Shown: positions 1-11,815 of the stretch, piece by piece
Layout of the letters: the number at the start of each line of letters is the position of its first letter
Numbering within the stretch: position 1 is the stretch's first letter
Source: Eopsaltria australis
Taxonomy: Eukaryota > Chordata > Aves > Passeriformes > Petroicidae
Assembly: GCA_034509425.1 (NCBI GenBank)
Contig: JAVTVJ010000068.1
Coordinates: 5,952,001 to 6,016,000 of the forward strand
Direction of reading: 5' to 3'
Length of the DNA: 64,000 nucleotides
Position numbers and translations under genes: made by a program
Notes under the pieces: model-generated
What the model saw: only the letters and a program-made list of their open reading frames with translations
What the model was told of the DNA's origin: nothing
Database searches by the model: none

Positions 1-2390
1 TTGGAGCAGGAGTCGAGTCCAATCCATCATCTAGGCAGGACTTGTGGGATGAAGGATATGGAATATAAAGTGACAAACATCATTTGGGTGTAACATCTTT
101 GTGGGAATCAGTGTGTTGTCACTTCTTGCCTTCCAGTGTACCATGAGCAAATCTGCATCTGTTATGCAACCATTTCATCAGCAGAACCTTAGCATAAAGC
201 ATACATCAAGAAAATGTTGAAAAATAGTAACTTTTCCTTGGAGATATCAGGGGAGTTTGTTAGAAGCAACAGAGTTTTACAGCTGCCTTGCCAGACTTGA
301 TCTTGAGAAAGTGAATTTCTGCACTTAAGCCCAAAACACTGTGAAGCCTGTCTTCTGTTCTTGATTCAACAATCTTTATATATAAAATATTCTGCTGTTT
401 CCAAGATTTTCTTGTCATGGCTGAAGTAACACTTTGAGAAACACCCCACTGAATTCACGAGTGGTTGCAAGGGCATTTCAGATGCTCAGGTTAATGCACC
501 TAAAATCAGTTTCATTGTCTCTACGAAGTGTTACATATAAGTACAGCATTATAAATGCCTATAACTGTAAAATATTTTCATCTTTCAGGTTTTAACAGTA
601 CTACTAACACAGATACTCTCTGATTCCTAAAAAATGCTTTCATGATCTCTAGTTTGCTTTTAATGGAAACCTTAAGACTGCAGTCTACGATCCCCTTCCT
701 TGTTTTCCAGTAGCTTTACTTTTCAAGAATGATTTTGAATAAACCTCTTGTTTAGGTGCTTTTTCTTCTAGTTTCCTTACATGATATTTCCTCTTCCAGT
801 CCATGTGATCTGAATGCTTTTCAGGTCAGAGTTCAGTGTAGACAATTTCCTTGAGAGAGCTTCAACACTGCACTCTACAGAGGATAAGCACAGCATTTTC
901 CAAGGTGCTTAACTTTGTATATGCATCAGAGATGACATGGTAACAACTTTGAAGTCATTACTAAAACCCTTGTCTCCTTCCACTTGCCTCCCAAAAGTAA
1001 TTTCATTGCATTCCATAATTTCTCTTCCCTGACTATCAGGCACAGAGAAAATGGTTAATGTTTTTAAAATAGGAAAGCTGAAACTGGCTGAACTTGAAGA
1101 GGTTGCAGCCTGGATAAATTCCTTTACCACCTGCCAGGTCCAATCAATACCCTCTTTTCCTTTAATATGGTTCAAAGTAAAAAACCACCACCAACAACAA
1201 AAACAGTGCTCAAGGGTTTAATTTATCAAGAAAGGCATTTATATTATCCAGACACAGTATGTAGGGGTTGACTGTCTGGGCAGAAATCAGTAACTCCAGA
1301 TGAAGGCACATTTTTTCCAATGAGACATCTTTAAATGACATGTACTTCAAATTCACATTTTCCTTTGAATGGTACCTTCTGTCATTGATGACAATTCCTA
1401 TGTGTCCCAGGACACTCCTACTAGGGCTCCCTGCAGCTCCTGGAGAAAGCCAGGGGACATCCCACCTGCAGTTATCTAGGAAGGAGTGTTTGCCCTAAAT
1501 ACAAAGCAGAAATGCAGAAACTGGACAGGAACAAACCTCTGGGCACTTGCAGACACCCTATATGAAGCCTGGCAGCACTGACAGTACTGCTGCATCACAG
1601 CCAGTTGCTCTGCCACTACCTGCAGCTATCAGCTTCTAGGAAATGCCAAGTGTCATCATCTTGTACTTGGACCTTAAATACATAATGCCTCCCAGCACAA
1701 CTCACAGCTAAACTGAACATAACTGCAGGGCCCCAGCCATGCTCTGTTCAACTCCAGTGGTTGATCCATTTTGCCGACTGGTTTTGATTTCACAGCATAA
1801 TTGAAAAAAGTATGAAGCATAGTTCAGCACATTTTTGAGGCTGCTGTGTCTTCTTCATGTCTAGACCAGGACCTTTCTATTTGCAGACTATCAAAAAATA
1901 AGTGAAGTTAGAATTTCAGGGCCACCTTCTGCTGCATGTTTTATTAACACCAGCCATCAGCGGTTCACCTGGAACGCAGACAAGTTAATTCAGTCTGGCC
2001 AACTGCTTCACCTCCCCTTCTCATCATCTAAAATGTTGAGAGTGAAATTTAGAGGTTGGTTATGTAGAACACAACCCACTGTGTGGGCACATCAGTGTCT
2101 GCTGCTGCTACCTGCTGAATTAATTGCCTATCTAGGGAAAACTGGCAATCCTGTGGGACTTTGTGCTTTTAGCATGGAAGGACTTGGATTTGCTCTGTTC
2201 AGGCAATAGAGTTAGCATCTTGGGAATTGTTTCACAAGTACAGTTACACTTCAAAACAGATGTTCAAATCCATTAGAGAAAAGTGCCAAGGCAGTTTTGC
2301 AATTCCTATTTATGTATAGATCTTTTCTATCTCTGTATTGCCCAAATTGCAGTACAAACACAGTCCTAATTGGCCTGAGCTCTTCAAGAG
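1..2390. other. AT-rich non-coding stretch
   Basis: No reading frame longer than about 90 codons and no repeat that I recognise. The one short minus-strand frame near 0.9-1.2 kb has no recognisable motif and no supporting context. This is probably intergenic or intronic sequence. Confidence 0.6.
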
Positions 2391-2393
2391 ACA

Positions 2394-2441
2394 GCTTTCT
2401 GAAAGCTTAATGCTTTCTGAAAATGATAGTGCTTTCTGAAA
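2394..2441. repeat. Three short direct repeats (gctttctgaaa)
   Basis: The 11-mer gctttctgaaa occurs three times, at 2394, 2412 and 2431, giving a spacing of 18-19 bp. The first copy lies in the near-palindrome AGCTTTCTGAAAGCT. This is a small local tandem repeat of unknown meaning. Confidence 0.75.
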
Positions 2442-2699
2442 AAGGAAGGACTCTATAGATGAAACTTGATGTACATTTAAGGAACTCAGTATGAAAGCAA
2501 GCAGGTTCTACTGTTCCCATGGCTAATTGCTACAGCATTACCTATTCTCTCTCTTCTACTGCCCATGTAGGTAAGCAATGAATTACATAAGGGACCAGGT
2601 ACAAAATAGCCAAATTCATTTTGGCAGGTTGTTTTGCAGAGAGGACAGTTGTCTGTTAGAGTCTGGGGCAAAACCACTTGCATTTGTACCACCAACATG

Positions 2700-2965
2700 G
2701 AGAAAAGAATGTGAGGAAGGAGGCCTGGGATTGTTTAAACTGCTGTAAGTGACACAGTTGAATGGGAAACTATGGCTGGAAATCAGTTCCATGTTTTTTC
2801 TCTCCTTCCCAGCAAATGAATATTGTGATTGTGAGAAGAGGATTTGAGGAAGGAGGACTGGGATTGTTTAAACTGCTGTAAGTGACACAGTTGAATGGGA
2901 AACTATGGCTGGAAATCAGGTCCATGTTTTCTTCTCTCCTTCCCAGCAAATGAACGTTGTGATTG
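2700..2965. repeat. Two-copy tandem duplication, 133-bp unit
   Basis: Two head-to-tail copies (about 2700-2832 and 2833-2965) can be aligned at a constant offset of 133 bp. For example, ttgtttaaactgctgtaagt starts at 2731 and again at 2864. Only a handful of substitutions and small indels separate the copies, so the duplication is recent. Short reading frames span both copies on the minus strand but show no protein signature. The duplication lies directly upstream of a CCAAT/TATA pair, an arrangement seen in duplicated promoter or LTR enhancer units. That function is inference. Confidence 0.9.
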
Positions 2966-2975
2966 TTTCTCTGCT

Positions 2976-3020
2976 CCAATCTCCCATAAAAACACAATGG
3001 AGGGCAGAGGACTATAAAAA
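2976..3020 (+). promoter_or_regulatory. Candidate CCAAT/TATA core promoter
   Basis: CCAAT is at 2976-2980 and TATAAAAA (in ctataaaaagg) is at 3013-3020, 37 bp apart on the same strand. This is close to classical vertebrate promoter geometry and predicts a start near 3043-3048. The region is not GC-rich. No gene or polyadenylated unit that I recognise follows, so this may be a cryptic promoter, part of an unrecognised LTR, or chance. Confidence 0.3.
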
Positions 3021-5435
3021 GGAAGTGATTCCTCTCTGCTTCCTGTGAAGACCAGCAGTGTTTTTCTGGATGATCTTTTGCTTATTGTGAGCTTTGTGTG
3101 CTGCAGCTGCAGGACTGCCTAAGAACTGCTCTAGGAAGCACATACTGGTATCAACAGTTATCAATGGGGAGCAGTAGTTGATGCCAGGGTCATGTTCTGC
3201 CATCTGATTGTTCATCTTTCCCATGTGGAAGCCTGTGAAAATTGATCCCTCTTGTTTCTGCTAGGAAACAGTTGGCTACGACTGTGGAGCAAACCACAGG
3301 AAAGAGAGAGGTACCAAGTTTAGTGGTTGAATTTGTGGGGTGCTTTTTGGTTAGTTTTAATTTTTTTCCCCAGAAATCCCCATGCAAGCACTGAAGGTAT
3401 GCAATTGTTCACAACTCTCTTGTGAACAAGAGGGAAGTTGCTTCAGCCACCTTTGGAAGCAGCAGCTCAAATGAGACTGTCACCTTTTTCACACTGAAGA
3501 AACTTCAGGTTTCTTAAATATTGAGCACTCAAATCCAGGCAACATACGAACAAGTGTGAAAGGCTTCAAAATCCAGATTTCCTAAGGGTGATTTTTAAAT
3601 GGTGACTGAAAGTGATTATCTTGTTTTAAAGTTTATCTATTACCAGTATAACTTGACTTGATTCCACTTTTGATTTTGTCATATCTCATTTACATCTTTA
3701 TGAAAGAGAGTGAGATCAAAGGAATGACGAAACCACTAAGAGTCACTTAGTGATTTATTCTTCTCACTGTCACCAAAGCAGGACAGTTTCATAATCAACA
3801 CAGATCTCTTTATGGGCATTAATCCAGGAAAGAATTAAAGTGCCAGACCAAGTCTACCCCTGTTCAGGAGGACATGTCTTGAGCTGATGTATATTACATG
3901 AGGGAGCAGAGACCCCTTCCCTTTACTGTATTTAATTTTCTGTGCAGAGGTTTATAATGTGGGTATTCTGGAGATACACCTAAGGAAAGGATCATTCTAT
4001 TGAGCAGGACGTATAAATGTGTAACAAATATGGTTCTGTTGCAATATAGCTTTTATCTTTGCATTTTGTTGATGCTTGTTTAGCTAATTATTTTACTTGT
4101 TGGTCACACTCAAGTTCCTGTTGAATTTACTTCAAGAATTTCACAGAATCTGATTAGAGGAGTTTTTCTTTTCAGAATCAAATACAAAATCTATTAAAAG
4201 GCAAAAATAAAAAATGTCACTGAACTTCATTTAATAAAACATAACACAAAAATAAGGAAGTAGGACATAAGTGAAGCAATTGATACACAGGTTACAGTTG
4301 AGAAGAACAGCAGCCAGACATAAAGGAGAAATAGTTTGATGGAATGGTACTAAAGTTTATCTGAGCTTTTTGTCAGTTTATGTGATACTTCATTCACTTG
4401 CGGTCAACCTCCGTTACACTTCTTAAATCGTTATGCTTACATAAGATTGCAAAAAGAGAAGTGCACTTATCTAAGTCACATTTTCAGCATGGTATAGGTA
4501 AACCAGCCACAAGATGGCAACACACCATGCTGTGAAAAGATAATTACTGCATTTCATCTGATTTTAACCCCTCCACAAATGGCTGAAATGTGCTGCCTTT
4601 TTAGCTTTGGAAAATTTAATGAGGACTTTGAGAAACTTAATGAGGAATAGTCACAAAGTAATAATTTTAAGAAACTCCCCAACTAATCCCTCTGCTACTA
4701 TAAACAATTTGTTTCTCATTTCTTTTCACTTTTCTGTTGTTTTCTCTCCACTTACTGTATGTTGTGTGCAGGGAGCTATTGTTTGAAGGAGTGAAAAACC
4801 TTTGGGAGACAATATCCATGAGCAACCCTGCAGAAAGGGACAGGTCTGTGCTTATGGAGGCCACAGACACTAAAGCTGAGTGCTCTTGACAGTCAAAGCA
4901 TGGCTCCATCTGTAGTGAGAAACAGATGCCCTTCTCCCCTGGAATAATAAAAAGAGAGACAGCATAATGTTATAAAAAGAATAGAAATGTGAGGGTGCAT
5001 CAAAGACATTCTTAGGGACTTCAAATGGAAACTTCTGCAGTAAACTTTAGACTATAATAGGAAAAGGTGGCAAAAAGACACCTGAAGCTTGTGTCTGACC
5101 ATAAAACAGCACTGAGTCACCAGTATGAGGTATTTGCAAGGAAGGTTAATGCAATTATAGGAGTCAGCAGGTGAAGCCTCAGATGTTCTGGAAGGATGTG
5201 GCATTGCTGTTTGCATTCCATTTGCACAGCAGCAATCAGGTATGTCAGGGCACAGCTGACAGGGCACAGAGATGTTCCCCTCCTTTTCCCTGGAAATGTA
5301 AGTCAGCCTTCTGATGTGGTTGCAAGACAGGATGCTAGGAAGTGTCTGTCTGACGTACTGCATTGTAGTGGTTTCAGTTCGCCTATTCAGGTATGTGGCT
5401 AAATGCCAGCACACTTACCCAAATTACCTGATGTT
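3021..5435. other. Non-coding stretch without recognisable genes
   Basis: AT-rich sequence. Short frames on both strands, including a 120-codon minus-strand frame at 5052-5414, have no recognisable domain and overlap other open frames. I see no clear repeat family here. Confidence 0.55.
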
Positions 5436-5498
5436 TGTTGTGAGATGAGGATTAGGAGTAGGCAAAGCAGGTTCTAATTTTATAAAGTATAAAGAAAC

Positions 5499-5504
5499 TT
5501 TATT
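5499..5504 (-). terminator. LTR polyadenylation signal
   Basis: AATAAA on the minus strand, about 63 bp before the 3' edge of the LTR, as expected for an R/U5 boundary signal. It is assigned by position. Confidence 0.45.
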
Positions 5505-6706
5505 AATATACCTAAGACAAAGGGAAAGAAAAAAAACCAAGAAAAACCAGAACAAACTCCTCAGACCACCCCTCCTTCCCCCACCTCTCCATTTCATTCT
5601 CCCTGACAACATACAAAAGACAACACTTTGACCTCCAGTCAGCTTACCACCTCAGAAATAGCTCTTGTTCCAGTTCATTTAGGGAGGGAAGTCTCTTTTG
5701 CTTACACCATGGATTTCTGTAAGAAAAATACAGTTTTTATGGGTCTTCTGCCTCACCATCAGCTGCCGCCCGGAGCAAAGTCCAGCTTAATGGTGGATCC
5801 CTCCCACACCAGTAGCCTTCCCACAGCCACTATGGTGGGTTATGAACAGTCCATAGGGTACCTGTTTTAAGGATGCACAGTTCAATTGCAGCAACAAAGA
5901 AAATCCCTTCTTCTGTGCTTAGCAACACAGGTTCTCCTGACAACTCAGGTTCTCTAGCATTCCCCCCAGGACCAGGGCTCTGGGTCACAGCCTCTCCTCT
6001 CTCTTGGTTCAAGTTTCTCATCAGGCTGTACTTTTTCAACACTTACTTGTCTGTACTTAGGTATTTCAGTTCATCGGCTGCAATTAGAACCTCACATCCC
6101 TCCTTTGGACTATATCTTCATATATTACAGGGAATTTATTAGCTCAGTCCCCAGCCATGGTTCTCCAAAAGAGTTTTCGGCTTCACTCTTGAAGCACTTC
6201 TCATGCTCCTCCCTCTAGGCATCAGTTCTGCTTTCCTCACTGACTGCAAAGTCTCTATGTTGCATTTATGTAGATGTCCTCACTCGTTCCTCTCTCTGTG
6301 CAAGGAAGGATGGGTGTCTGTAAGTTTAGTCCAGGCATGGACAGAGTTAATCTCTCTCTCTCTGGCAGTGTGACAATCCCGTGCTCCCTGCCGGGCTGTT
6401 TGAACAGGTCCGAGCTGGATGGCAGAAGCTCTCAGAGTCTCTGTGCCCGGCTCTGCGGAGCTGGCTCAGCCTGCTGGGGCCATCTGGGCCCGGGGTGACA
6501 GGGCAGGGCCTGGCCTGAGCTGGATGGAGCTGGCCCGGTCCTTGCCTGTCCCGGAGCAGGGGCCTGGCCCTCTCTCGTGTAGCTGGCACACCGGCTGAGC
6601 TGGATCTGCTGAACATTCCAGCTGGTTCCTCCCCCATGCCCGGCTGCAGTGGAACAGCTGCCATAAACTTCCCTTCCCTCCCCCCGCCTCCCTCCTTGGA
6701 AGGAGT

Positions 6707-6720
6707 GGGGGGGGGGGGGG
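6707..6720 (+). repeat. Run of 14 G
   Basis: Fourteen consecutive G occur inside the GC-rich part of the long LTR, after a C-rich stretch at 6677-6693. The length may be an assembly approximation, because homopolymers this long are error-prone. Confidence 0.9.
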
Positions 6721-6802
6721 CCTTACCAGCGAGAGAAGCAGGAGCTGCTCCTCTCTACACAGCAGCAGGCCAAAAGAAGAAGAGGCTCAGAGGGTCTCTG
6801 CT

Positions 6803-6809
6803 TATATAT
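6803..6809 (-). promoter_or_regulatory. LTR TATA box
   Basis: On the minus strand the sequence reads tatataagcagag, a near-ideal TATA box inside the 5436-7061 LTR. It predicts a transcription start near 6775 running toward lower coordinates. Its activity today is unknown. Confidence 0.5.
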
Positions 6810-7406
6810 GGTTTTTGCCCCGAAGGCGGATCAACTTTTTAATTGGTTTACCTACATATCAATCCTTAAAACTACCTGATTATTGGCTCTCTCTCCCAGG
6901 AAGGAAGTTATATCCCTTCCTGCAGCATAGATCACTTCCTAGATTTTGACCCCTCCTGCCTAACCCAGGACATGCATTTATAGAGTCAGGATTAAATTAA
7001 TCACTAGATCTGAAGGCAGGTCGGGGATTGTTGAATGTGGTTTATGTTTTTCTGGGCAACAGAAGGGTGTCACGTATATACTAACGCAACCTGGGCATTT
7101 CATAATTTTCTTCTTGTGATGTGTTGCAGGTGACTTTTGATCTTCTGCTACCGCCTTCAGCTTGTGTCATGTTGTGCAGAACAGGTAAATCTGTGGGCTG
7201 GCTTGGATAAATGCTTGTTACACCATGCACTACAACAGAAGGGCTCTGAACTAAAACATCTAAACATCTCTTCATTATATGACCCTATATTGCAATATTT
7301 TATCACTCCTTGTCTCTAAATGCTTGAGTTAGAAATGCTAAGGAAATTAAAAGAATCATTGACATAGCTTTAGATTTAGCCATAAATAAGCAAAATATGG
7401 AACGCA

Positions 7407-8575
7407 GAAACATAAAATCATTTTGGTTTAAAAAGAAAATCATGGAGTTCAACCATTAACCCAACAATGCCAACTTCACCACAAAAGCATGTCCCTAAGT
7501 GCCACAACTGCACATCTTTTTAAATACCTCCAGCAAGAGGACTCAACTGCTTACCTGGAAAGCCTGTTCCAATGTTTGACAACTCTTCCAGTGAAGAAAT
7601 TTTTCCTAATACCCAATCTAAACCTCCCTTGGTGAAATTTTAGAATATTTCCTGTTGTCCTATCTCTTGTTGCTTATAAAAGTAACTGAGAGACTGACCC
7701 CCACCTTGCTAGAACCACCTTAGTTGTAGAGAGCAATAAGACTCCTTTTCCCCAGGTTAGACAACTCCAGTTCCCTCAGCCACTCCTCATAAGACTTGTG
7801 CTCCAGACTCTTCCCCAGCTTCATTGCCCTTGGCAATGTTCCAGCACTTCAGTGTCAAAATACATTGTAGTGAGTGGCCCAAAACTGACCTTGCCAGTGC
7901 TGAGTACATGGAGACAATCACTGCCCTGGTCCTGCTGGCCACGCTATTGCTGATCCAGGCCAGGATGCCATTGGCCTTTGTGGTCAGCTGGGCACACCCT
8001 GGCTCATGTTCAGCTGCTGGCAACCAGCACTCCCACATCCTTTTCCCACCAGATTGCTTTCCAGTCACTTCTCCTCAAGCCTGTAGTGATGCCTGGAGTT
8101 GTTCTGACCCAAGTACAGGACCTGGGACTTGGCTTTGTTACACCTCACACAACTGGCCTCAGCCCATCAATCCAGGCTGTCCAGATCCCTCTGCAGTGCC
8201 TTTCTACCCTCCAGCAGATCAGCACTCCCAGCCAGCTTGGGGTCATCTGCAAACTGACAAAGGTTTCCTTCAGTCCCCTCATCCAAATCCTCAATAAAGA
8301 TATTGGACAGCGCCAGTACTGAGCCCTGGGGAACACCACTTGTGACTGGCCACTAACTGTATTTAACTCCATTCACCACCATTCTCTGGGCCTGGCCATC
8401 CAGCCAGGTTTTCACCCAGCAAAGAACACACCCATCCAGGCCATGAACAGCCAGTTCCTCCAGGGAAAAGCAGTGGGAAATGGCGTCAAAGGCTTTACTG
8501 AAGTCTACATAGACAACACCCACAGTCTTTCTCTCATTCACTAAAGGGGTCACCTTCTGACAGAAGAAGACTGGG
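7407..8575 (-). mobile_element. CR1 LINE, 5'-truncated, minus strand
   Basis: Read on the minus strand this is the 3' part of a chicken-repeat-1 (CR1) non-LTR retrotransposon. It carries the last third of the ORF2 reverse-transcriptase region and then the 3' untranslated tail, which ends near 7407. Diagnostic segments include 'gaacaggctttccaggtaagcagt' and 'ggaggtatttaaaaagatgtgcag' equivalents. It is truncated at its 5' side near 8575, which is typical of CR1 insertions. The divergence and broken frame indicate an old, inactive copy. The long plus-strand frames at 7824-8322 are antisense shadows of it. Confidence 0.93.
8145..8575 (-). pseudogene. CR1 ORF2 reverse-transcriptase remnant
   Basis: The minus-strand translation shows reverse-transcriptase palm motifs in order: VDFSKAFDAISH (motif A) near 8485-8525, SGVPQGSVL near 8312-8341, and the catalytic FADD box at 8242-8253. 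In functional CR1 this domain copies the element's own RNA at a nicked target site. Here the frame is broken: a TAG lies between motif A and VPQG, the VPQG/FADD part runs in another frame, and another stop follows near the 'DSLD' position. The upstream endonuclease and most of the fingers are missing through 5' truncation. It cannot encode an active enzyme. Confidence 0.9.
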
Positions 8576-8599
8576 TTAGATGACACATTTATTCCATTC

Positions 8600-11379
8600 C
8601 TGTCATTCTGAGTAGTTTATCCCCTACCCTGCTGGCTCTCAATTGCCATCCTGCTACTGCATTCTCAGACTGCCTGCTGCTCATAAGGATCAGAATAACC
8701 AATGTGTTGAATTGTTGACTGTTTTTGATGACCACGAGAAAGGTCACATTTTATGCTTTTCTGTTCTCTATAGAAAATCTGACAATGCAACCTGAAATCC
8801 TTCCTGCCTCTTGTAGACAGCTGGACTACAGTTTGTGACTGGAGTTTGAATTGCTAATACAATTTTAACTACAGTTCCCTATATTTCATGTATAGCTTTA
8901 AAATTTAACAAGGAGTTGTATGCATCAACTAATTTTTTATTAGTTTGCTCTGTATGTTTCTTTATTACATCCACTAAAGGGTTGATGCGTACCCTAATTA
9001 ACCACTTTGATTATTTTATTGTAAATAGCATTTCAGCTACTGTCGGCTCCTTGCTGATGAACACTTCCAATGAAGATAAACATGTTTTTCTTGAAAGAAT
9101 TGCATTATTACAACATGAAGTAGATTGAGAGTAGTTTAATGAGTAGTCCAGTATCATCTTCTGAATACTGTTTATTCCGGGTACACCAGAACAAGGACAT
9201 CAAGATGCTGATGGAACTGTTTTACAAACAGTGGACTATTATCCACACATGGAATATACTCAATCTGTAGGGCAATACATTCATTGTTCACATTGAAACT
9301 AAGAAGGACAGAGACCACTGGCATCTCAAATACTAGATGATTCCAGCTGATTTTTTTTTTACTTTGGCCCAAATTTTTTTTTTGTTACCAAATCACTAAT
9401 CTATAGCAATCTGTGTTATAGTTGTTATCAAAGCCGTATTAACTTTTTAGTAGGCTTCATTTCATTGATGCCAGATTTGGAAGGAAAAAAAGAGTAAATT
9501 CCACCTCTTCTTTCCTCTCTTTCATGTGCATGAATGTCCAGAAATGCCTTCACAACATCTATTATACAAGAAATTCGTTGTGATTAAAAGGAGAAAGAGA
9601 GAATACTCATAGAAAAAAAGTCTGTCTACCAGTTCATAACAGCTCTTTACTATAGTCTGAGAGGTGGAAGAGGTTATTAGATTGCTATGGCTGCTTCAGA
9701 ATTTTCAGTGGCTTCCTCTCACTCAAAAGTATTTCTTCTTTTTTCAGAAAAAGCCTGCTTGGGAAAAGTTAAAGGGAAAGGTTTAGTCTCATTTTTTATG
9801 TGAACTTTGACATCTTTCTTAGTCTTCTGAAAAAAATAAACAAAGCCAGTTTCTTTCTGACAACTAATTTTCCCTTTATAAAATTAAGCCACCTCTAAAA
9901 ACATGACCTTCAAAACGATCAAAACAGAATCTCTTTGTCTAGATGGTTTTTTTTTGGCATTTGCTTGATTTATGAATGCTTTTTAGATTTTGACTTATAG
10001 TGATTTAGCAAGGGAAACTGCAAAATCTTAGGAATTTTCACAGAAGGGAAACTGGTTTTTGTGCAGCTTTACTGATTGTGTGTCTCCCTGATCATTTTCT
10101 TTTTTTAGCTCCACAGTCTACCTCCTACATGTGCAAAAATATTTTCCTTATATTCCCATGCTCCTGGTCATAAAGTCCTATATCTTTCTGATTAAAAAAA
10201 AAAAAAGACTCCAAGAGGTATCAGTTTGGTTTCCTCCTTATTCATGGCTTTCTTGTTGATGCTTTCAATTTGTTCCTTGCTGGGTGTGGTGTATGTCTCT
10301 ATGGCTTTCTATGACCATTTCATTCTGTGCAAAACAGTGGCTACATGCTGCTACTGGCACCTGCAGATGGGGAATTCTGACTGGATACTGATTTTGCACA
10401 CTTTATCTGAAATACCCAAGTATGTTATAAAGAGAAGTCTTTGAAGCATGTTACTGCTGGAACACATGTAGAACTCCAAGGGTTAAAAATCTGGCTGAAG
10501 TTATGTGGGAAGGAACAGAAAAAAAATAGGAACAAAAATCAGGACCACTCTCAGTGAATTTAGCTAAGAACCATGAACAGCTGTTTCTGTAGTTGCTATA
10601 TTATATCAAGGAACTTGTTTTGTGAAGTTAATTTCTGTTTGTTTGTTTGTTTTCCCCCATATATCCAAACAAAGTAATTTAGGAGTGACTCAGGAAAACA
10701 GAATCACTTCTTTCCAGTCATTTTAAAACGCAGGTACCAAACTTTTCAGCTCTAAGTGTGCCATTTCTGTGCATTTAAATGGGTAAGATCACTATAAGAT
10801 CACACATTAAGATCACTATAAGCCTTTCAGCCAAACTTTTCACATCTCTTTGTTCTCTCATTCTTTTCAGCCATATAGATTTTCCTGATAGCCTTCCTTT
10901 CCTTTTCCTTACTCTGACTCATTGATTACACATTACTAATGGATTTTTCTGTGCTTCAGTTTCTCCCTTAGAGAAATGAGGAACCATCTGTATCTGCTGT
11001 TGTGTCAAGGTAATATATTTATGAGGAATACCTAGCTAGTCATTGATATGTTCCTATTAGTAGGCAGCTCCTTAAACCAGTGAGGTACTACTTCGCCATG
11101 CTCTGAGGCCCTGTAATTTGAGGTGTTCAAATACTGCTCCTATTCTAGGCTATCCTGAAAGAAAGAGAAAATACTATCTTACATTAGAGAAATAAAGTAT
11201 TCCTGGGGAGAAGGTGGCAGGCTTGTTTATAAATGGGATAAAATATGCAAAATTTAGAATATCTTGGGTCAGTGATTTCTACTAGAAAGTAAAATGTTAC
11301 AGTAAAAGTTGTGGTTTTTTCTTAATGTGTGCGTGTACGCTTGCTCTGAATACTGTGTGGTATCCAGCCAGTGTCAACC
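8600..11379. other. AT-rich non-coding stretch
   Basis: Small chance frames only, for example 8916-9128 (+) and 10226-10444 (+); the latter has hydrophobic runs but no family signature. A short direct repeat lies at 10784-10822. No repeat family is recognised with confidence. Confidence 0.55.
10784..10822. repeat. 15-bp direct repeat, 24-bp period
   Basis: The 15-mer taagatcactataag occurs at 10784-10798 and again at 10808-10822, with a partial third copy (taagatcac) between them. This is a local tandem duplication of unknown significance. Confidence 0.85.
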
Positions 11380-11690
11380 TACTACAATAAGTACCTGAAG
11401 GGAGGGTGTCAAGAGGATGGAGCCAGGATCTTCTCGGTGGTGCCAAGCAATAGGACAAGAGGCAGAAACTGATGCACAGGAATATGAGGAAGAATTTATT
11501 TTCCATGCAGATGATTAAGCACTGCAACAGATCTCCCAGAGAGAGTGTGGAGTCTCCCTCACTGGAGGTATTCAAGAGCTGTCTGGACACAATCATGTGC
11601 CATATGCTCTGGGATGACTCTGCTTGAGCCGAGAGGTTGGACCAGATGGTCCCTTCCAACCTGATCACAGTATGTGATTCTGTGATTCTG
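11380..11690 (+). mobile_element. CR1 3' fragment, plus strand
   Basis: The plus strand carries a diverged CR1 3' end: 'tacctgaagggagggtgt', 'cactggaggtattcaagagctg', 'gaggttggaccagatggtcc', then the terminal short repeat gtgattctgtgattctg ending at 11690. Only the last ~310 bp of the element is present. The minus-strand frames across 11297-11771 are antisense shadows. Confidence 0.9.
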
Positions 11691-11707
11691 GAATTTGTGC
11701 ATGAGGT

Positions 11708-11815
11708 ATAGAATAACAGTTGAGGTTGGAATGCACAACTGGAAGTCATCTAGTCCAAGGTCTCTGTTCAAATAGGGTCACCTAGAGCTGGTTGCCCAAA
11801 CCATCCAAGTATGGG
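11708..11815 (-). mobile_element. CR1 3' fragment, minus strand
   Basis: 'tagaataacagttgaggttg' followed by 'catctagtccaagg' and 'gggtcacctagagctggttg' is the reverse of a CR1 tail of a different subfamily from the neighbour. Its 3' end lies only about 18 bp from the 3' end of the plus-strand CR1, so the two are tail to tail. The outer boundary near 11815 is approximate. Confidence 0.8.

Larger units (their letters stand above)
5436..7061 (-). mobile_element. Long avian ERV LTR (solo or remnant), minus strand
   Basis: The element is bounded by TGTTGTG at 5436 and GGCAACA at 7061, giving 5-bp terminal inverted repeats TGTTG/CAACA. Read on the minus strand it has a strong TATA box (catatataag, 6803-6809) followed by a GC-rich leader-like stretch. 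An AATAAA lies about 60 bp before the 3' end (5499-5504). The overall sequence, including the 'attattggctctctctcccaggaaggaag' type segment, resembles a long LTR that recurs in songbird genomes; I do not assign a family name. I see no gag or pol frame, so it is an LTR without an internal region. I found no convincing target-site duplication. The 1.3-kb distance from TATA to the terminal AATAAA is unusually long; a second AATAAA at 6135-6140 would shorten it. Confidence 0.72.

Noticed and set aside
7824..8322. Long plus-strand frames (114-157 codons)
   Set aside because: They run antisense through the minus-strand CR1 at 7407-8575; the minus strand carries the recognisable reverse-transcriptase motifs.
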